NCBI RefSeq assembly: GCF_011040385.1
Contig: NZ_JAAIKB010000002.1
Span: 704,764-768,763 of the forward strand
Direction: 5' to 3'
Length of the DNA stretch: 64,000 nt
Source: Falsiroseomonas algicola
GTDB lineage: Bacteria > Pseudomonadota > Alphaproteobacteria > Acetobacterales > Acetobacteraceae
Position numbers and translations under genes: made by a program. Numbering within the stretch: the first letter of the stretch is position 1; each line of letters begins with the position of its first letter. A model generated the notes under the pieces. That model was given only the letters and a program-made list of their open reading frames with translations. It made no database searches and was not told where the DNA came from. Below are positions 17,421 through 24,962 of the stretch, in pieces.

Positions 17421-17439
17421 ACCCTTATTCGTTCAGTCC
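17414..17439. terminator. Hairpin spanning convergent stop codons
   Basis: A 9-bp perfect stem, GGACTGAAC and GTTCAGTCC, with an 8-base loop spans the TGA of the plus-strand receptor gene (17418-17420) and the TAA of the minus-strand puuE-like gene (17425-17427). The stem is built from the last codons of both genes. It could act as a bidirectional terminator, although no T tract follows on either side. Confidence 0.45.
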
Positions 17440-18351
17440 CTTGCCGGGATAGGGATGCGTCTGGACCCAGTGGCGGGCGATGTCGATCCGCCGCGTGATC
17501 CAGACGCCCTCCTTCGCGGCCATGTGGTCCAGCAGGCGATGCAGGCCGGCGGCGCGGGCGGGCTGGCCGGTGATGCGGGAATGCAGGCCGATGGACATCA
17601 TCACCGGCCGGCCCGCCGCGCCTTCGGCGTGGAGCACGTCGAAATGGTCGCGGCAGAACTGGAACCAGTCATCGGAGGTGGTGGCGGCGCCGAAGTGGCG
17701 CGCGTCATTCGTCGTCATGGTGTAGGGCACGACGAGATGCGGGTTGCCCTGCACCGTCACCCAATGCGGCAATTCGTCGCCGTAGTAGTCGCTGTCGTAG
17801 AGGAAGCCGCCGTGTTCGGCGACCAGGCGGCGCGTGTTCACGCTGGGTCCGTATCGGCAGTACCAGCCCTCCGGCGTCAGGCCCGTCGTCTTCCTGAAGC
17901 TCGCGACCGCGCGGGCGATCTGCGACCGCTCCTCGGCCTCATCCATCTCGTAGTGCTTCACCCAGCGCCAGCCATGGCTGCAGATATCCATGCCGCTGTC
18001 GCGGATCGCCTCCGCGATCGGCTGGTTGCGTTCCAGCGCCAGGGCGCAAGCGAAGAAGGTGAGGGGGAGCTTGCGCTCATCGAAGGCGCGGAGGATGCGC
18101 CAGAAGCCGGCGCGGCTGCCGTATTCGAACATGCTCTCCGCCGCCAGGTCGCGGCCGCGCGGGATCTGCGCGCGGGCGGCGGCCTCCGTCAGGTTGTTCT
18201 CGGTGAATCCCTCGCCGTCCTGGACGGAGGGTTCGGAGCCTTCCTCCACATTGAGGACGAAGTTGACCGCGATGCGCGCGCCGTTCGGCCAGCGCGGGTC
18301 GGGCGTGTGGCGGCCATAGCCGACGAAGTCGCGCTTCACCTCGTAGTGCAT
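17425..18351 (-). CDS. puuE: PuuE-type polysaccharide-deacetylase-fold amidohydrolase (allantoinase family)
   Basis: A 308-residue protein of the CE4 (NodB-like) fold in the PuuE branch. The N-terminus, KRDFVGYGRHTPDPRWPNGA, and the FVLNVEEGSE segment read like bacterial PuuE allantoinases, which open the hydantoin ring of allantoin without the usual CE4 metal triad. The start at 18351 is used because the PuuE-typical N-terminus begins there. No other urate-pathway gene is visible, and the neighbours are amidases, a CoA-transferase and a lyase, so it may act on another cyclic amide. It diverges from the CoA-transferase operon across a region with an operator-like palindrome. Confidence 0.82.
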   Translation of the reverse strand: MHYEVKRDFVGYGRHTPDPRWPNGARIAVNFVLNVEEGSEPSVQDGEGFTENNLTEAAARAQIPRGRDLAAESMFEYGSRAGFWRILRAFDERKLPLTFFACALALERNQPIAEAIRDSGMDICSHGWRWVKHYEMDEAEERSQIARAVASFRKTTGLTPEGWYCRYGPSVNTRRLVAEHGGFLYDSDYYGDELPHWVTVQGNPHLVVPYTMTTNDARHFGAATTSDDWFQFCRDHFDVLHAEGAAGRPVMMSIGLHSRITGQPARAAGLHRLLDHMAAKEGVWITRRIDIARHWVQTHPYPGKGLNE

Positions 18352-18395
18352 CCTGCCCCCATGCTGATTGACCCCCTGGAAGGGGACGCCTACCG

Positions 18396-18407
18396 TTGTA
18401 CGGACAA
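18396..18407. promoter_or_regulatory. Second putative GntR operator TTGTACGGACAA
   Basis: TTGTACGGACAA shares both half-sites with the palindrome at 16372 (TTGT-N4-ACAA), and here the arms extend one base further on each side (GTTGT and ACAAC). It lies between the puuE-like gene (start 18351) and the CoA-transferase operon (start 18431). A single regulator could therefore control four transcription units of the module. Confidence 0.55.
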
Positions 18408-18430
18408 CAACAGTAACTGAAGGCCTGCTT

Positions 18431-19690
18431 GTGGGCGATACCCCTTCGAAGCCGCGATCCAGCAAGCGGCGACGCGACTTCGACCCGGCGGCGAAGGGCG
18501 CGCTGGATGGGCTGCGCGTGGTGGACCTGGCGCGGCTCGTCGCGGGCAACATGCTCACCAAGGTGCTGGCCGATCATGGGGCGGAGGTGGTGAAGGTGGA
18601 GCCGCCGGCGGGTGACAGCCTGCGCGCCTGGAAGGTCGGCGGCGTGGAGACGGCGTGGAAGACCTGGTGCCGCAACAAGCGCAGCACCTGCATGGACCTC
18701 CGCAATGCCGAGGCCATCGAGGTGGTGAAGCGCCTGGCCGCCACGGCCTCCATCTTCGTCGAGAGCTTCAAGCCTGGCACGCTGGAGGCGATGGGCCTGG
18801 CGCCGGAGACGCTGCTCGCGATCAACCCCAAGCTTGTCATCGTGCGCGTCTCCGGCTGGGGGCAGACGGGGCCATACCGCCACAAGGGCGGGTTCGGGAC
18901 GCTGGTGGAAGGCTATTCCGGCTTCGCCGCGATCAATGGCTTCGAGGATCGGGAGCCCGTGCTGCCGCCCATGTTCATGGCGGATGCCTATGCGGGCCTC
19001 TACGGCGCCTCCGCCGCCATGATCGCGCTGCATCACGCGGAGCGGACGGGGCAGGGGCAGGTCATCGACCTGTCGCTGTTCGAGCCGATCTTCGCCGTGC
19101 TGGAGCCGCAGATGGCCAACTGGCGGATCATGGGGCGGAAGAAGCCGCGCACGGGCAGCCGCAGCACCAACACCGCGCCGCGCAATGCCTATCGCACCAG
19201 GGATGGCGGCTGGCTCAGCCTGTCCACCTCCACCCAGGCGGTCTTCGTGCGATTGATGCAGAGCATCGGCCGGCCGGAGCTGGTGGATGACCCGCGCTTC
19301 CGCACCAACCCCGATCGCCTGAAGCACATCGAGGCCATCGACGGCGTGATCCGCGACGCCATCGCATTGATGACGCGCGAGGAAGCCCTGGCAAAGTTCG
19401 ACCGCGACGGCGTCACCATCGGCCCCATCATGGATGTCGAGGATATCGATGCCGATGACTACGCCGCGGAGCGGGAGGCGCTGATCGAGGTGCCGGACGC
19501 CGAGATGCCGGATGGCTGGCTGCCCATGCATGGGGAGGTGCCGCGGCTTTCGGCCACGCCGGGCATCCTGCGCAACCCCGCGCCGCGGCTCGGCCAGGAC
19601 AATGATGCGCTGCTGGTGCCCCTGCTGGGCGCAGCGGAAGTCGCGCGGCTGCGTGAAGCCGGCGTGATCCTTCACGGAGAGACTGTCTGA
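18431..19690 (+). CDS. CaiB/BaiF-family (class III) CoA-transferase
   Basis: A 419-residue formyl-CoA-transferase-like protein. The N-terminal Rossmann part includes LDGLRVVDLARLVAG and VVKVEPPAGD, and the catalytic Asp is probably Asp185 in MADAYAG; GQGQVIDLSLFEP follows. The enzyme moves CoA from a donor thioester to a carboxylic acid. The GTG at 18431 is chosen because GAAGG lies 7 bases upstream and because an earlier TTG would place the operator inside the gene. Its stop overlaps the next start (TGATG), so it is coupled to the lyase. Together they suggest CoA activation followed by C-C cleavage. Confidence 0.88.
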   Translation: MGDTPSKPRSSKRRRDFDPAAKGALDGLRVVDLARLVAGNMLTKVLADHGAEVVKVEPPAGDSLRAWKVGGVETAWKTWCRNKRSTCMDLRNAEAIEVVKRLAATASIFVESFKPGTLEAMGLAPETLLAINPKLVIVRVSGWGQTGPYRHKGGFGTLVEGYSGFAAINGFEDREPVLPPMFMADAYAGLYGASAAMIALHHAERTGQGQVIDLSLFEPIFAVLEPQMANWRIMGRKKPRTGSRSTNTAPRNAYRTRDGGWLSLSTSTQAVFVRLMQSIGRPELVDDPRFRTNPDRLKHIEAIDGVIRDAIALMTREEALAKFDRDGVTIGPIMDVEDIDADDYAAEREALIEVPDAEMPDGWLPMHGEVPRLSATPGILRNPAPRLGQDNDALLVPLLGAAEVARLREAGVILHGETV

Positions 19691-20526
19691 TGACCCGCGT
19701 CTGGCGTTCCATGCTCTATGTCCCCGCCAATGTGCCGCGCTTCGTCGCCAAGGCGCCGGGCGCCGGCGCCGATGCGGTGGTGCTGGATGTCGAGGACAGC
19801 GTGCCGCATGACCGAAAGCTGGAGGCCCGCGCCGCGCTGAAGGACGCTGTGCCGATGGCGGCGTCCGGCGGCGCGGATGTGCTGGTCCGGATCAACCGCC
19901 CGATGAAGCTCGCCGTGCCGGACATGGAGGCGGCGGCGGAAGCCGGGGCGAAGGGCATCCTGCTGACCAAGTGCATGGGCCCCGACCATGTGCGGCTCGC
20001 TGCCGAGGTGCTGGCGGAAGCACGGCAGAAGATGGTCATCGTGCCGATGATCGAGACGGCGGCGGCGCTGCCGCAGATGGAGGCGATCGCCCGCGCGTCG
20101 TCCATGGTGGCGGGGCTGCTGGTGGGGGCGGAGGATCTGGCGCTGGAATGCAATGCGGGCTCCGATGACGACCTCATCGTGCTGGCCAAGCGGCAGATGG
20201 TGCTGGCGGCGGTGGCGGCGGGTGTCGCGCCGCTCGGCACGCTCGGCACCGTCGCGGACTACCGCGATGCGGATCGCATCCGCGACCTGGTCGCGCGGTC
20301 GAAGCGATCCGGCTTCGTCGGCGCCACCTGCATCCATCCGGCGCTGGTGCCGGTGCTGAATGAGGGGTTCTCGCCGTCCGAGAAGGAGATCGACCTGGCG
20401 CGCCGGCAACTGGCGGCGGCGGAGGAGGCGGCGCGGGACGGGCGCGGGTCCTTCACCGTGGATGGCATGATGGTGGATGAGCCCATCCTGATCCGCGCGC
20501 GCCGCATCCTCGCGCTGGCATCATGA
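19690..20526 (+). CDS. HpcH/HpaI-family CoA-lyase (CitE-like)
   Basis: A 278-residue TIM-barrel protein of the citrate-lyase-beta/malyl-CoA-lyase family. Landmarks are VLDVEDSVPHDRK (Mg-binding acidic residue), IETAAAL with the Glu ligand, LLVGAEDLALECN, and a C-terminal GATCIHPALVPVLN and VDEPILIRARRIL as in CitE-type lyases. The reaction is probably a reversible aldol cleavage of a 3-hydroxyacyl-CoA, giving acetyl-CoA or propionyl-CoA and an oxoacid. Coupled upstream (TGATG) and downstream (ATGA). Confidence 0.87.
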   Translation: MTRVWRSMLYVPANVPRFVAKAPGAGADAVVLDVEDSVPHDRKLEARAALKDAVPMAASGGADVLVRINRPMKLAVPDMEAAAEAGAKGILLTKCMGPDHVRLAAEVLAEARQKMVIVPMIETAAALPQMEAIARASSMVAGLLVGAEDLALECNAGSDDDLIVLAKRQMVLAAVAAGVAPLGTLGTVADYRDADRIRDLVARSKRSGFVGATCIHPALVPVLNEGFSPSEKEIDLARRQLAAAEEAARDGRGSFTVDGMMVDEPILIRARRILALAS

Positions 20527-20732
20527 GCGAGGAGATCGCGCGGCTGGTCGGGATTTCCGTGCGCGAGCTGCATGGGATCGAAAGCCGCGCCGGCGCGGAG
20601 GCCGTGGCGCGGGAAGTGGTGCGGCTGAACAAGGCGGTGCGGGACCTCGCCCGCCCGGCGCTGCACTTCAGCGACCAGCCCGCGGATTTCCCCGCGGCGC
20701 TGCTGCGCAACGCCGACCCCGCCAATGATTGA
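20523..20732 (+). CDS. Small AtzG/GatC-like protein preceding an amidase
   Basis: A 69-residue acidic protein whose ATG overlaps the lyase stop and whose stop overlaps the amidase start by 8 bases. This tight nesting supports a real gene. It has an N-terminal helical region (IARLVGISVRELHGIE), a middle helix and a C-terminal segment DQPADFPAALLRNADPAN, a layout resembling AtzG (DUF4089) and GatC, small partners that wrap around amidase-signature subunits. I do not recognise it by strong similarity. Its position directly before an AtzE/GatA-like amidase is the main evidence that it is a subunit of that enzyme. Confidence 0.65.
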   Translation: MSEEIARLVGISVRELHGIESRAGAEAVAREVVRLNKAVRDLARPALHFSDQPADFPAALLRNADPAND

Positions 20733-22146
20733 GCTGTCCCTGGCACAGATCGCCGCCGCCATCCGCGCGCGGCAGGTCAGCTGCCTGGAGGTGACGCTCG
20801 CCGCCATCGAGCAGGCGGAGGTTGCGCAGCCCGTCACCAACGCCTTCGTTGAGATCTTGGCCGATCGCGCGCTGGACCAGGCGCGGGCGCTGGACGCGGA
20901 GTTGCAGGCCGGGCGCATCCGCGGCCCGCTGCATGGCGTGCCGCTGGCGCACAAGGATTGCTTCGAGCGTGCGGGCGCCGCCATGGGCGTAGGGTCGAAG
21001 CTGCTGGCGGGCAGCGCGCCGGGCACGCGGGACGCGACGGCGCTGGTGCGGCTGGAAGCGGCGGGCGCGGTCGATTTGGGGCGGCTGAACCTGAACGAGT
21101 TCGTGGCCGGGCCGACGGGGCAGAACCCTCATATCGGCGACTGCACGAATGCCTGGGATCCCGATCGCATCTCCGGCGGGTCGTCCTCCGGCTCCGGCTC
21201 TGCCGTGGCGTCCGGGGCGGTGTTCGGGGCGCTGGGGTCGGATACCGGGGGGTCCATCCGCCTGCCCGCGGCCATGCAGGGGCTGTTCGGGCTGAAGCCG
21301 ACCTATGGCCGCGTCAGCCGCGCGGGCTGCTTCCCGCGGGCGCACAGCCTGGACTGCGTGGGTCCGATGACGCGCACGGCGGAGGATGCGGCGATCATGC
21401 TCGGCGCCCTGGCCGGCCCCGATCCGCGCGACCCGACCGCGCTCGATGCGCCGGTGCCCGATTATGCCGCGCGGATCGCGACCTCGGCGGCGGGCTCGCG
21501 CCTTGTCACCCTGGCCGATCCCGGGCCCATGGACCCCGACATCGCGGCCCGGATCGAGGATCTGCTGCGCGTCGCGGCCGAGCTTCACGGCCCCGTCGCA
21601 CGCCGCGCTTTCCCGCAATTCGCGGCCTGCGACGCGCTGGGCGACGTGCTGTCGAAGGTCGAGGCCTCGACGCTGCACGGCCACTGGATGGCGACGCAGG
21701 GCGGTGACTATTCGACCGCCGTCCATTCACGGACGGAACCCGGCCTGCACATCCCGGCGCAGCGCTACCTGGAAGCGCTCGCGCTGCGGGCCCGGATGCT
21801 GGAGGATTTTCTCCAGACCGTCATGGACAGTGCGGATGCGCTGATCTGCCCCGCCATCCCCATCCCGGTGCCGACGCGCATCGAGGCCGACATGGAGGGC
21901 GCGGGCCGCGTCTTTCCCGTGGTGGCGGCGCTGACCAGCTGGACGCGCCCCTTCTCCTATCTCGGCCTGCCCGTGCTGACCGTGCCGATCGGGCTCGACC
22001 GCAACGGCATGCCGGTGGCGGCGCAGCTGGTCGGGCGGCCCTTCGGGGAGGCACGGCTGCTGTCGCTCGGCGCGGGCCTAGCGGCCGCGCTGGGCTGGTC
22101 CTTCACGCCGGGGCTGCCGGCACGCATCGACGGAGACGCCGCATGA
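20725..22146 (+). CDS. Amidase-signature enzyme (AtzE/GatA-like)
   Basis: A 473-residue amidase with the complete Ser-cisSer-Lys triad: Lys77 (GVPLAHKDCF), Ser153 (GGSSSGSG) and Ser177 (GSDTGGSIRLP), spaced as in characterised members. It hydrolyses a carboxamide or carbamoyl bond in the cytoplasm. AtzE of the cyanurate/biuret pathway works with a small AtzG partner, and a similar small gene precedes this one. Substrate is unknown. The terminal TGA overlaps the start of the following receptor gene, so uptake and hydrolysis are translationally coupled. Confidence 0.9.
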   Translation: MIELSLAQIAAAIRARQVSCLEVTLAAIEQAEVAQPVTNAFVEILADRALDQARALDAELQAGRIRGPLHGVPLAHKDCFERAGAAMGVGSKLLAGSAPGTRDATALVRLEAAGAVDLGRLNLNEFVAGPTGQNPHIGDCTNAWDPDRISGGSSSGSGSAVASGAVFGALGSDTGGSIRLPAAMQGLFGLKPTYGRVSRAGCFPRAHSLDCVGPMTRTAEDAAIMLGALAGPDPRDPTALDAPVPDYAARIATSAAGSRLVTLADPGPMDPDIAARIEDLLRVAAELHGPVARRAFPQFAACDALGDVLSKVEASTLHGHWMATQGGDYSTAVHSRTEPGLHIPAQRYLEALALRARMLEDFLQTVMDSADALICPAIPIPVPTRIEADMEGAGRVFPVVAALTSWTRPFSYLGLPVLTVPIGLDRNGMPVAAQLVGRPFGEARLLSLGAGLAAALGWSFTPGLPARIDGDAA

Positions 22147-23108
22147 TGGATCGCAGGACGTTGATGGCCGCCGCCGCGCTGGCCGCGCTGCCGGGGATCG
22201 CGCGGGCGCAGCCGGCTTGGCCGTCCCGCGCCGTGCGCATGGTCGTGCCCTTCCCGCCGGGCGGGAGCAACGATGTGCTGGGCCGCGCGCTCTGCGAAAG
22301 GCTCGGGGCTCAGCTCTCGCAGCCCTTCGTGGTGGAGAACCGCGGGGGAGCCGGCGGGGCGATCGGTGCCGACCAGGTCGCGAAATCGGCGCCGGATGGC
22401 TACACGCTGCTTTTCATGTCGTCCTCGCTGACGACCAACGCCGCCGTGCAGCGCCTGCCCTACGACCCCGTCGCCGACTTCACGCCGATCGCCCAGGCGG
22501 CGGTGGCGCCGATGATCGTGACGGTCGGCAAGGACAGCCCGGCCCGCACCATGGCGGATCTGGTGCGGATCGCCCGCGAACGGCCCGGGATGCTGCGCTT
22601 CGGCGGCGCCGGCCCCGGCGATACCTCCTTCTTCGCGACGGAGCTGCTGAAGATGGCGGCCAATCTGGACATGGAGGCCGTCGCCTATCGCGGGATCACG
22701 GAGGCGCAGACCGATGCCGCCGCCGGGCGCATCGACCTGGTGGTCACGACCCTCGCCTCCGCCCGCGGGTTGATCGAGGCCGGGCAGCTTCGCCTCCTCG
22801 CCACCGCTTCCGCCGAGCGCGACCCCCGCATGGCGGATGTGCCCACCGTCCGCGAGGCGACGGGGATCGACTACGTCACCGGCGTCTGGTGGGGCGTTTT
22901 CGCGCCGGCCCGGATGCCGCCCGCCCTGACCGCTGCCATCAACGCCGCGGTCAACCGGGCGATGGCGGAGCCGCAATACCAGCGGGTGCTGGAAGCCGGC
23001 GGCGCCTCCATGGCCGCGCTGGCGCCGGAGGCCTTCGCCGCCCGTGTCCGGTCCGAGGTCGCGCGCTGGACGGATGTGGCGAAGCGGGCGGGCGTCGCCC
23101 TGAACTGA
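22143..23108 (+). CDS. Bug/TctC-type solute receptor
   Basis: A 321-residue periplasmic receptor, last gene of the five-gene operon 18431-23108. It has an export signal ending in ARAQPAW and Bug motifs: VRMVVPFPPGGSNDVLGR, VVENRGGAGGAIG and a variant YRGITEAQTD loop in place of the usual HVPYRG. Coupled to the amidase by ATGA. It probably recognises the amide or acid processed by the operon. No dedicated permease is present in the operon. Confidence 0.9.
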   Translation: MMDRRTLMAAAALAALPGIARAQPAWPSRAVRMVVPFPPGGSNDVLGRALCERLGAQLSQPFVVENRGGAGGAIGADQVAKSAPDGYTLLFMSSSLTTNAAVQRLPYDPVADFTPIAQAAVAPMIVTVGKDSPARTMADLVRIARERPGMLRFGGAGPGDTSFFATELLKMAANLDMEAVAYRGITEAQTDAAAGRIDLVVTTLASARGLIEAGQLRLLATASAERDPRMADVPTVREATGIDYVTGVWWGVFAPARMPPALTAAINAAVNRAMAEPQYQRVLEAGGASMAALAPEAFAARVRSEVARWTDVAKRAGVALN

Positions 23109-23158
23109 CAAGCGTGCCGCGCGGTGCTGCCATGCGCGGCCTTCCGGTAATGCGTGCG

Positions 23159-23190
23159 GTGCGCCCCTTTCTGCGCTAGGGGGGGCGCAC
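23159..23190 (+). promoter_or_regulatory. 5' leader hairpin masking the helicase ribosome site
   Basis: GTGCGCCCC (23159-23167) pairs perfectly with GGGGCGCAC (23182-23190), leaving a 14-base loop. The start codon follows one base later. The only Shine-Dalgarno-like sequence, an A plus seven G at 23178-23185, sits across the loop and the 3' arm. Folding would hide it. This suggests translational control of the helicase, possibly by temperature or by the helicase itself. Confidence 0.5.
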
Positions 23191-23191
23191 A

Positions 23192-24958
23192 ATGCCATTT
23201 CCCGAACTGCCCCAGCCGCTCGCCCAGGCCCTGGCCGAGCGCGGCTACGCCGAACCCACCCCCGTCCAGGCCGCCGTCCTCGACCCCGCAACCCAGGGAC
23301 GGGACCTGCTCGTCTCGGCCCAGACCGGCTCCGGCAAGACCGTGGCCTTCGGCCTCGCCATGGCCGCCGATGTGCTGGAAGGCCGCCGCACCGGCGCGCC
23401 GCTTGCCCTCATCATCGCGCCGACCCGCGAACTCGCCCAGCAGGTGCGGGACGAGCTGACCTGGCTCTATGGCGGCACTGGCGCCCGCGTCATCGCCTGC
23501 GTCGGCGGGACGGAGGTGCGCGGCGACCGGCGCATGCTCTCCATCGGCGCCGAGATCGTCGTCGGCACCCCCGGCCGGCTGCGGGACCATGTGGAGCGCA
23601 ACGTGCTCGACATGTCCCAGCTCCGCGCCGCCGTGCTGGATGAGGCGGATGAGATGCTGGACATGGGCTTCCGGGACGATCTGGAAGCCATCCTGGAAGC
23701 GGCGCCGGAATCGCGCCGCACGCTGATGTTCTCCGCCACCGTGCCGCGGGAGATCGCGGCGCTCGCCGCCTCCTACCAGCGGGATGCCATGCGCATCGCC
23801 GCGACGGCGGAGGGCGAGCGCCATGGCGACATCGCCTATCGCGCCATGATGGTGGGACCGCGGGAGGTGGAGGCGGCCGTCGTCAACGCGCTCCGCTGGT
23901 TCGAGGCCTCCGGCGCGCTGGTCTTCTGCAACACCCGCGAACAGGTGGCGCGGCTGCATGGCAGCCTCTCGGAGCGCGGCTTCTCCGCCGTGGCGCTCTC
24001 CGGCGAGCTGACCCAGGCGGAGCGCAACCGCGCGCTGCAGGCGCTGCGGGACCGGCGCGCGCGGGTCTGCGTCGCGACCGATGTGGCGGCGCGGGGGATC
24101 GATTTGCCGGATCTCGGCCTGGTCATCCATGCCGAGCTGCCGCGGGACAAGGAGACGCTGCTCCACCGATCCGGCCGCACGGGCCGGGCGGGGCGCAAGG
24201 GCACGGCGGTGATGCTGGTGCCGCATTCGCGGCGCCGCATCGCGGAGCGGCTGCTGGCCATGGCGCGACTCCAGGCCGAATGGTCGGGCCCGCCGAGTGC
24301 CGATGACGTCCATGCCAAGGACCGCGAACGCCTCGCGGCCCAGGCGCGGGAAGCGGCCGATGCGGCGGCGGATGAGGATGATGTGGCGCTGGGCCAGGCC
24401 CTGCTGGCGGAACGCAGCCCGGAACAGGTGGCGGCCGCGCTGTTCCGCGCCCTGCGCTCCACCTTGCCGGCGCCCGAGGAGATCACCGCCTTGCCGCCAC
24501 CCGCGCCTCGCGCGCCGCGCGACACCGGGGGCGGTGATGGCGTGTGGTTCCGCCTGTCCATCGGCCGCCATTCCCAGGCCGATCCGCGCTGGGTGCTGCC
24601 CTTCCTCTGCCGCCGGGGCGATTTGACGCGGCGGGAGGTCGGGCGCATCGACGTGCTGGACCGGGAGACGCGGGTCGAGATCGCGCCCTGGGCCGCGGAG
24701 CGCTTCCTGGCCGCCGTCGCACGGCCGACGGGCGACGAGGATGACCGCATCAAGGTGGAGCCGCTGGGCCGGCCCGCGCCGCATCGCGCGCCGCCGCGGC
24801 CTTCCGGGCCCCGGCGGGAGGATGAGCGCGGGCCGCCGCGTGGGGAAAACCGCGGGCCGCCGCGAGGAGAGGACCGCGGCCCGCCAAGAGTAGAGGACCG
24901 CGGCCCGCCGCGAGGGCCGAAGCGCCCCTACGTGCCGAAGAACCGGGCGCCGCGGTAG
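23192..24958 (+). CDS. DEAD-box ATP-dependent RNA helicase
   Basis: A 588-residue helicase. Domain 1 holds AQTGSGKT (43-50), APTRELAQQ, TPGRL, DEAD (150-153) and SAT; domain 2 holds the ARGIDLPD and HRSGRTGRAGR motifs. A C-terminal region around 450-525 resembles the DbpA-type RNA-binding domain, followed by a basic tail of RGPPRGED-like repeats. The closest characterised types are DeaD/CsdA and DbpA, which act in ribosome assembly and cold-shock mRNA unwinding. It is transcribed alone and preceded by a leader hairpin that covers its ribosome site. Confidence 0.93.
   Translation: MPFPELPQPLAQALAERGYAEPTPVQAAVLDPATQGRDLLVSAQTGSGKTVAFGLAMAADVLEGRRTGAPLALIIAPTRELAQQVRDELTWLYGGTGARVIACVGGTEVRGDRRMLSIGAEIVVGTPGRLRDHVERNVLDMSQLRAAVLDEADEMLDMGFRDDLEAILEAAPESRRTLMFSATVPREIAALAASYQRDAMRIAATAEGERHGDIAYRAMMVGPREVEAAVVNALRWFEASGALVFCNTREQVARLHGSLSERGFSAVALSGELTQAERNRALQALRDRRARVCVATDVAARGIDLPDLGLVIHAELPRDKETLLHRSGRTGRAGRKGTAVMLVPHSRRRIAERLLAMARLQAEWSGPPSADDVHAKDRERLAAQAREAADAAADEDDVALGQALLAERSPEQVAAALFRALRSTLPAPEEITALPPPAPRAPRDTGGGDGVWFRLSIGRHSQADPRWVLPFLCRRGDLTRREVGRIDVLDRETRVEIAPWAAERFLAAVARPTGDEDDRIKVEPLGRPAPHRAPPRPSGPRREDERGPPRGENRGPPRGEDRGPPRVEDRGPPRGPKRPYVPKNRAPR
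24824..24916 (+). repeat. 24-bp coding tandem repeat in helicase tail
   Basis: Nearly four contiguous 24-bp units (starting at 24824, 24848, 24872 and 24896) encode variants of DRGPPRGE at the helicase C-terminus. Sequence differences between units are mostly synonymous. The resulting Arg/Gly/Pro-rich tail is disordered and probably binds RNA. Copy number could vary between strains through slippage. Confidence 0.75.
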
Positions 24959-24962
24959 CGCC

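Noticed and set aside
18368..18430. Upstream TTG start for the CoA-transferase
   Set aside because: It would put the operator palindrome inside the coding region and has no ribosome site; GTG at 18431 has GAAGG at 7 bases.
24824..24916. Possible CRISPR array
   Set aside because: The units are contiguous 24-bp coding repeats without spacers and translate in frame in the helicase tail.
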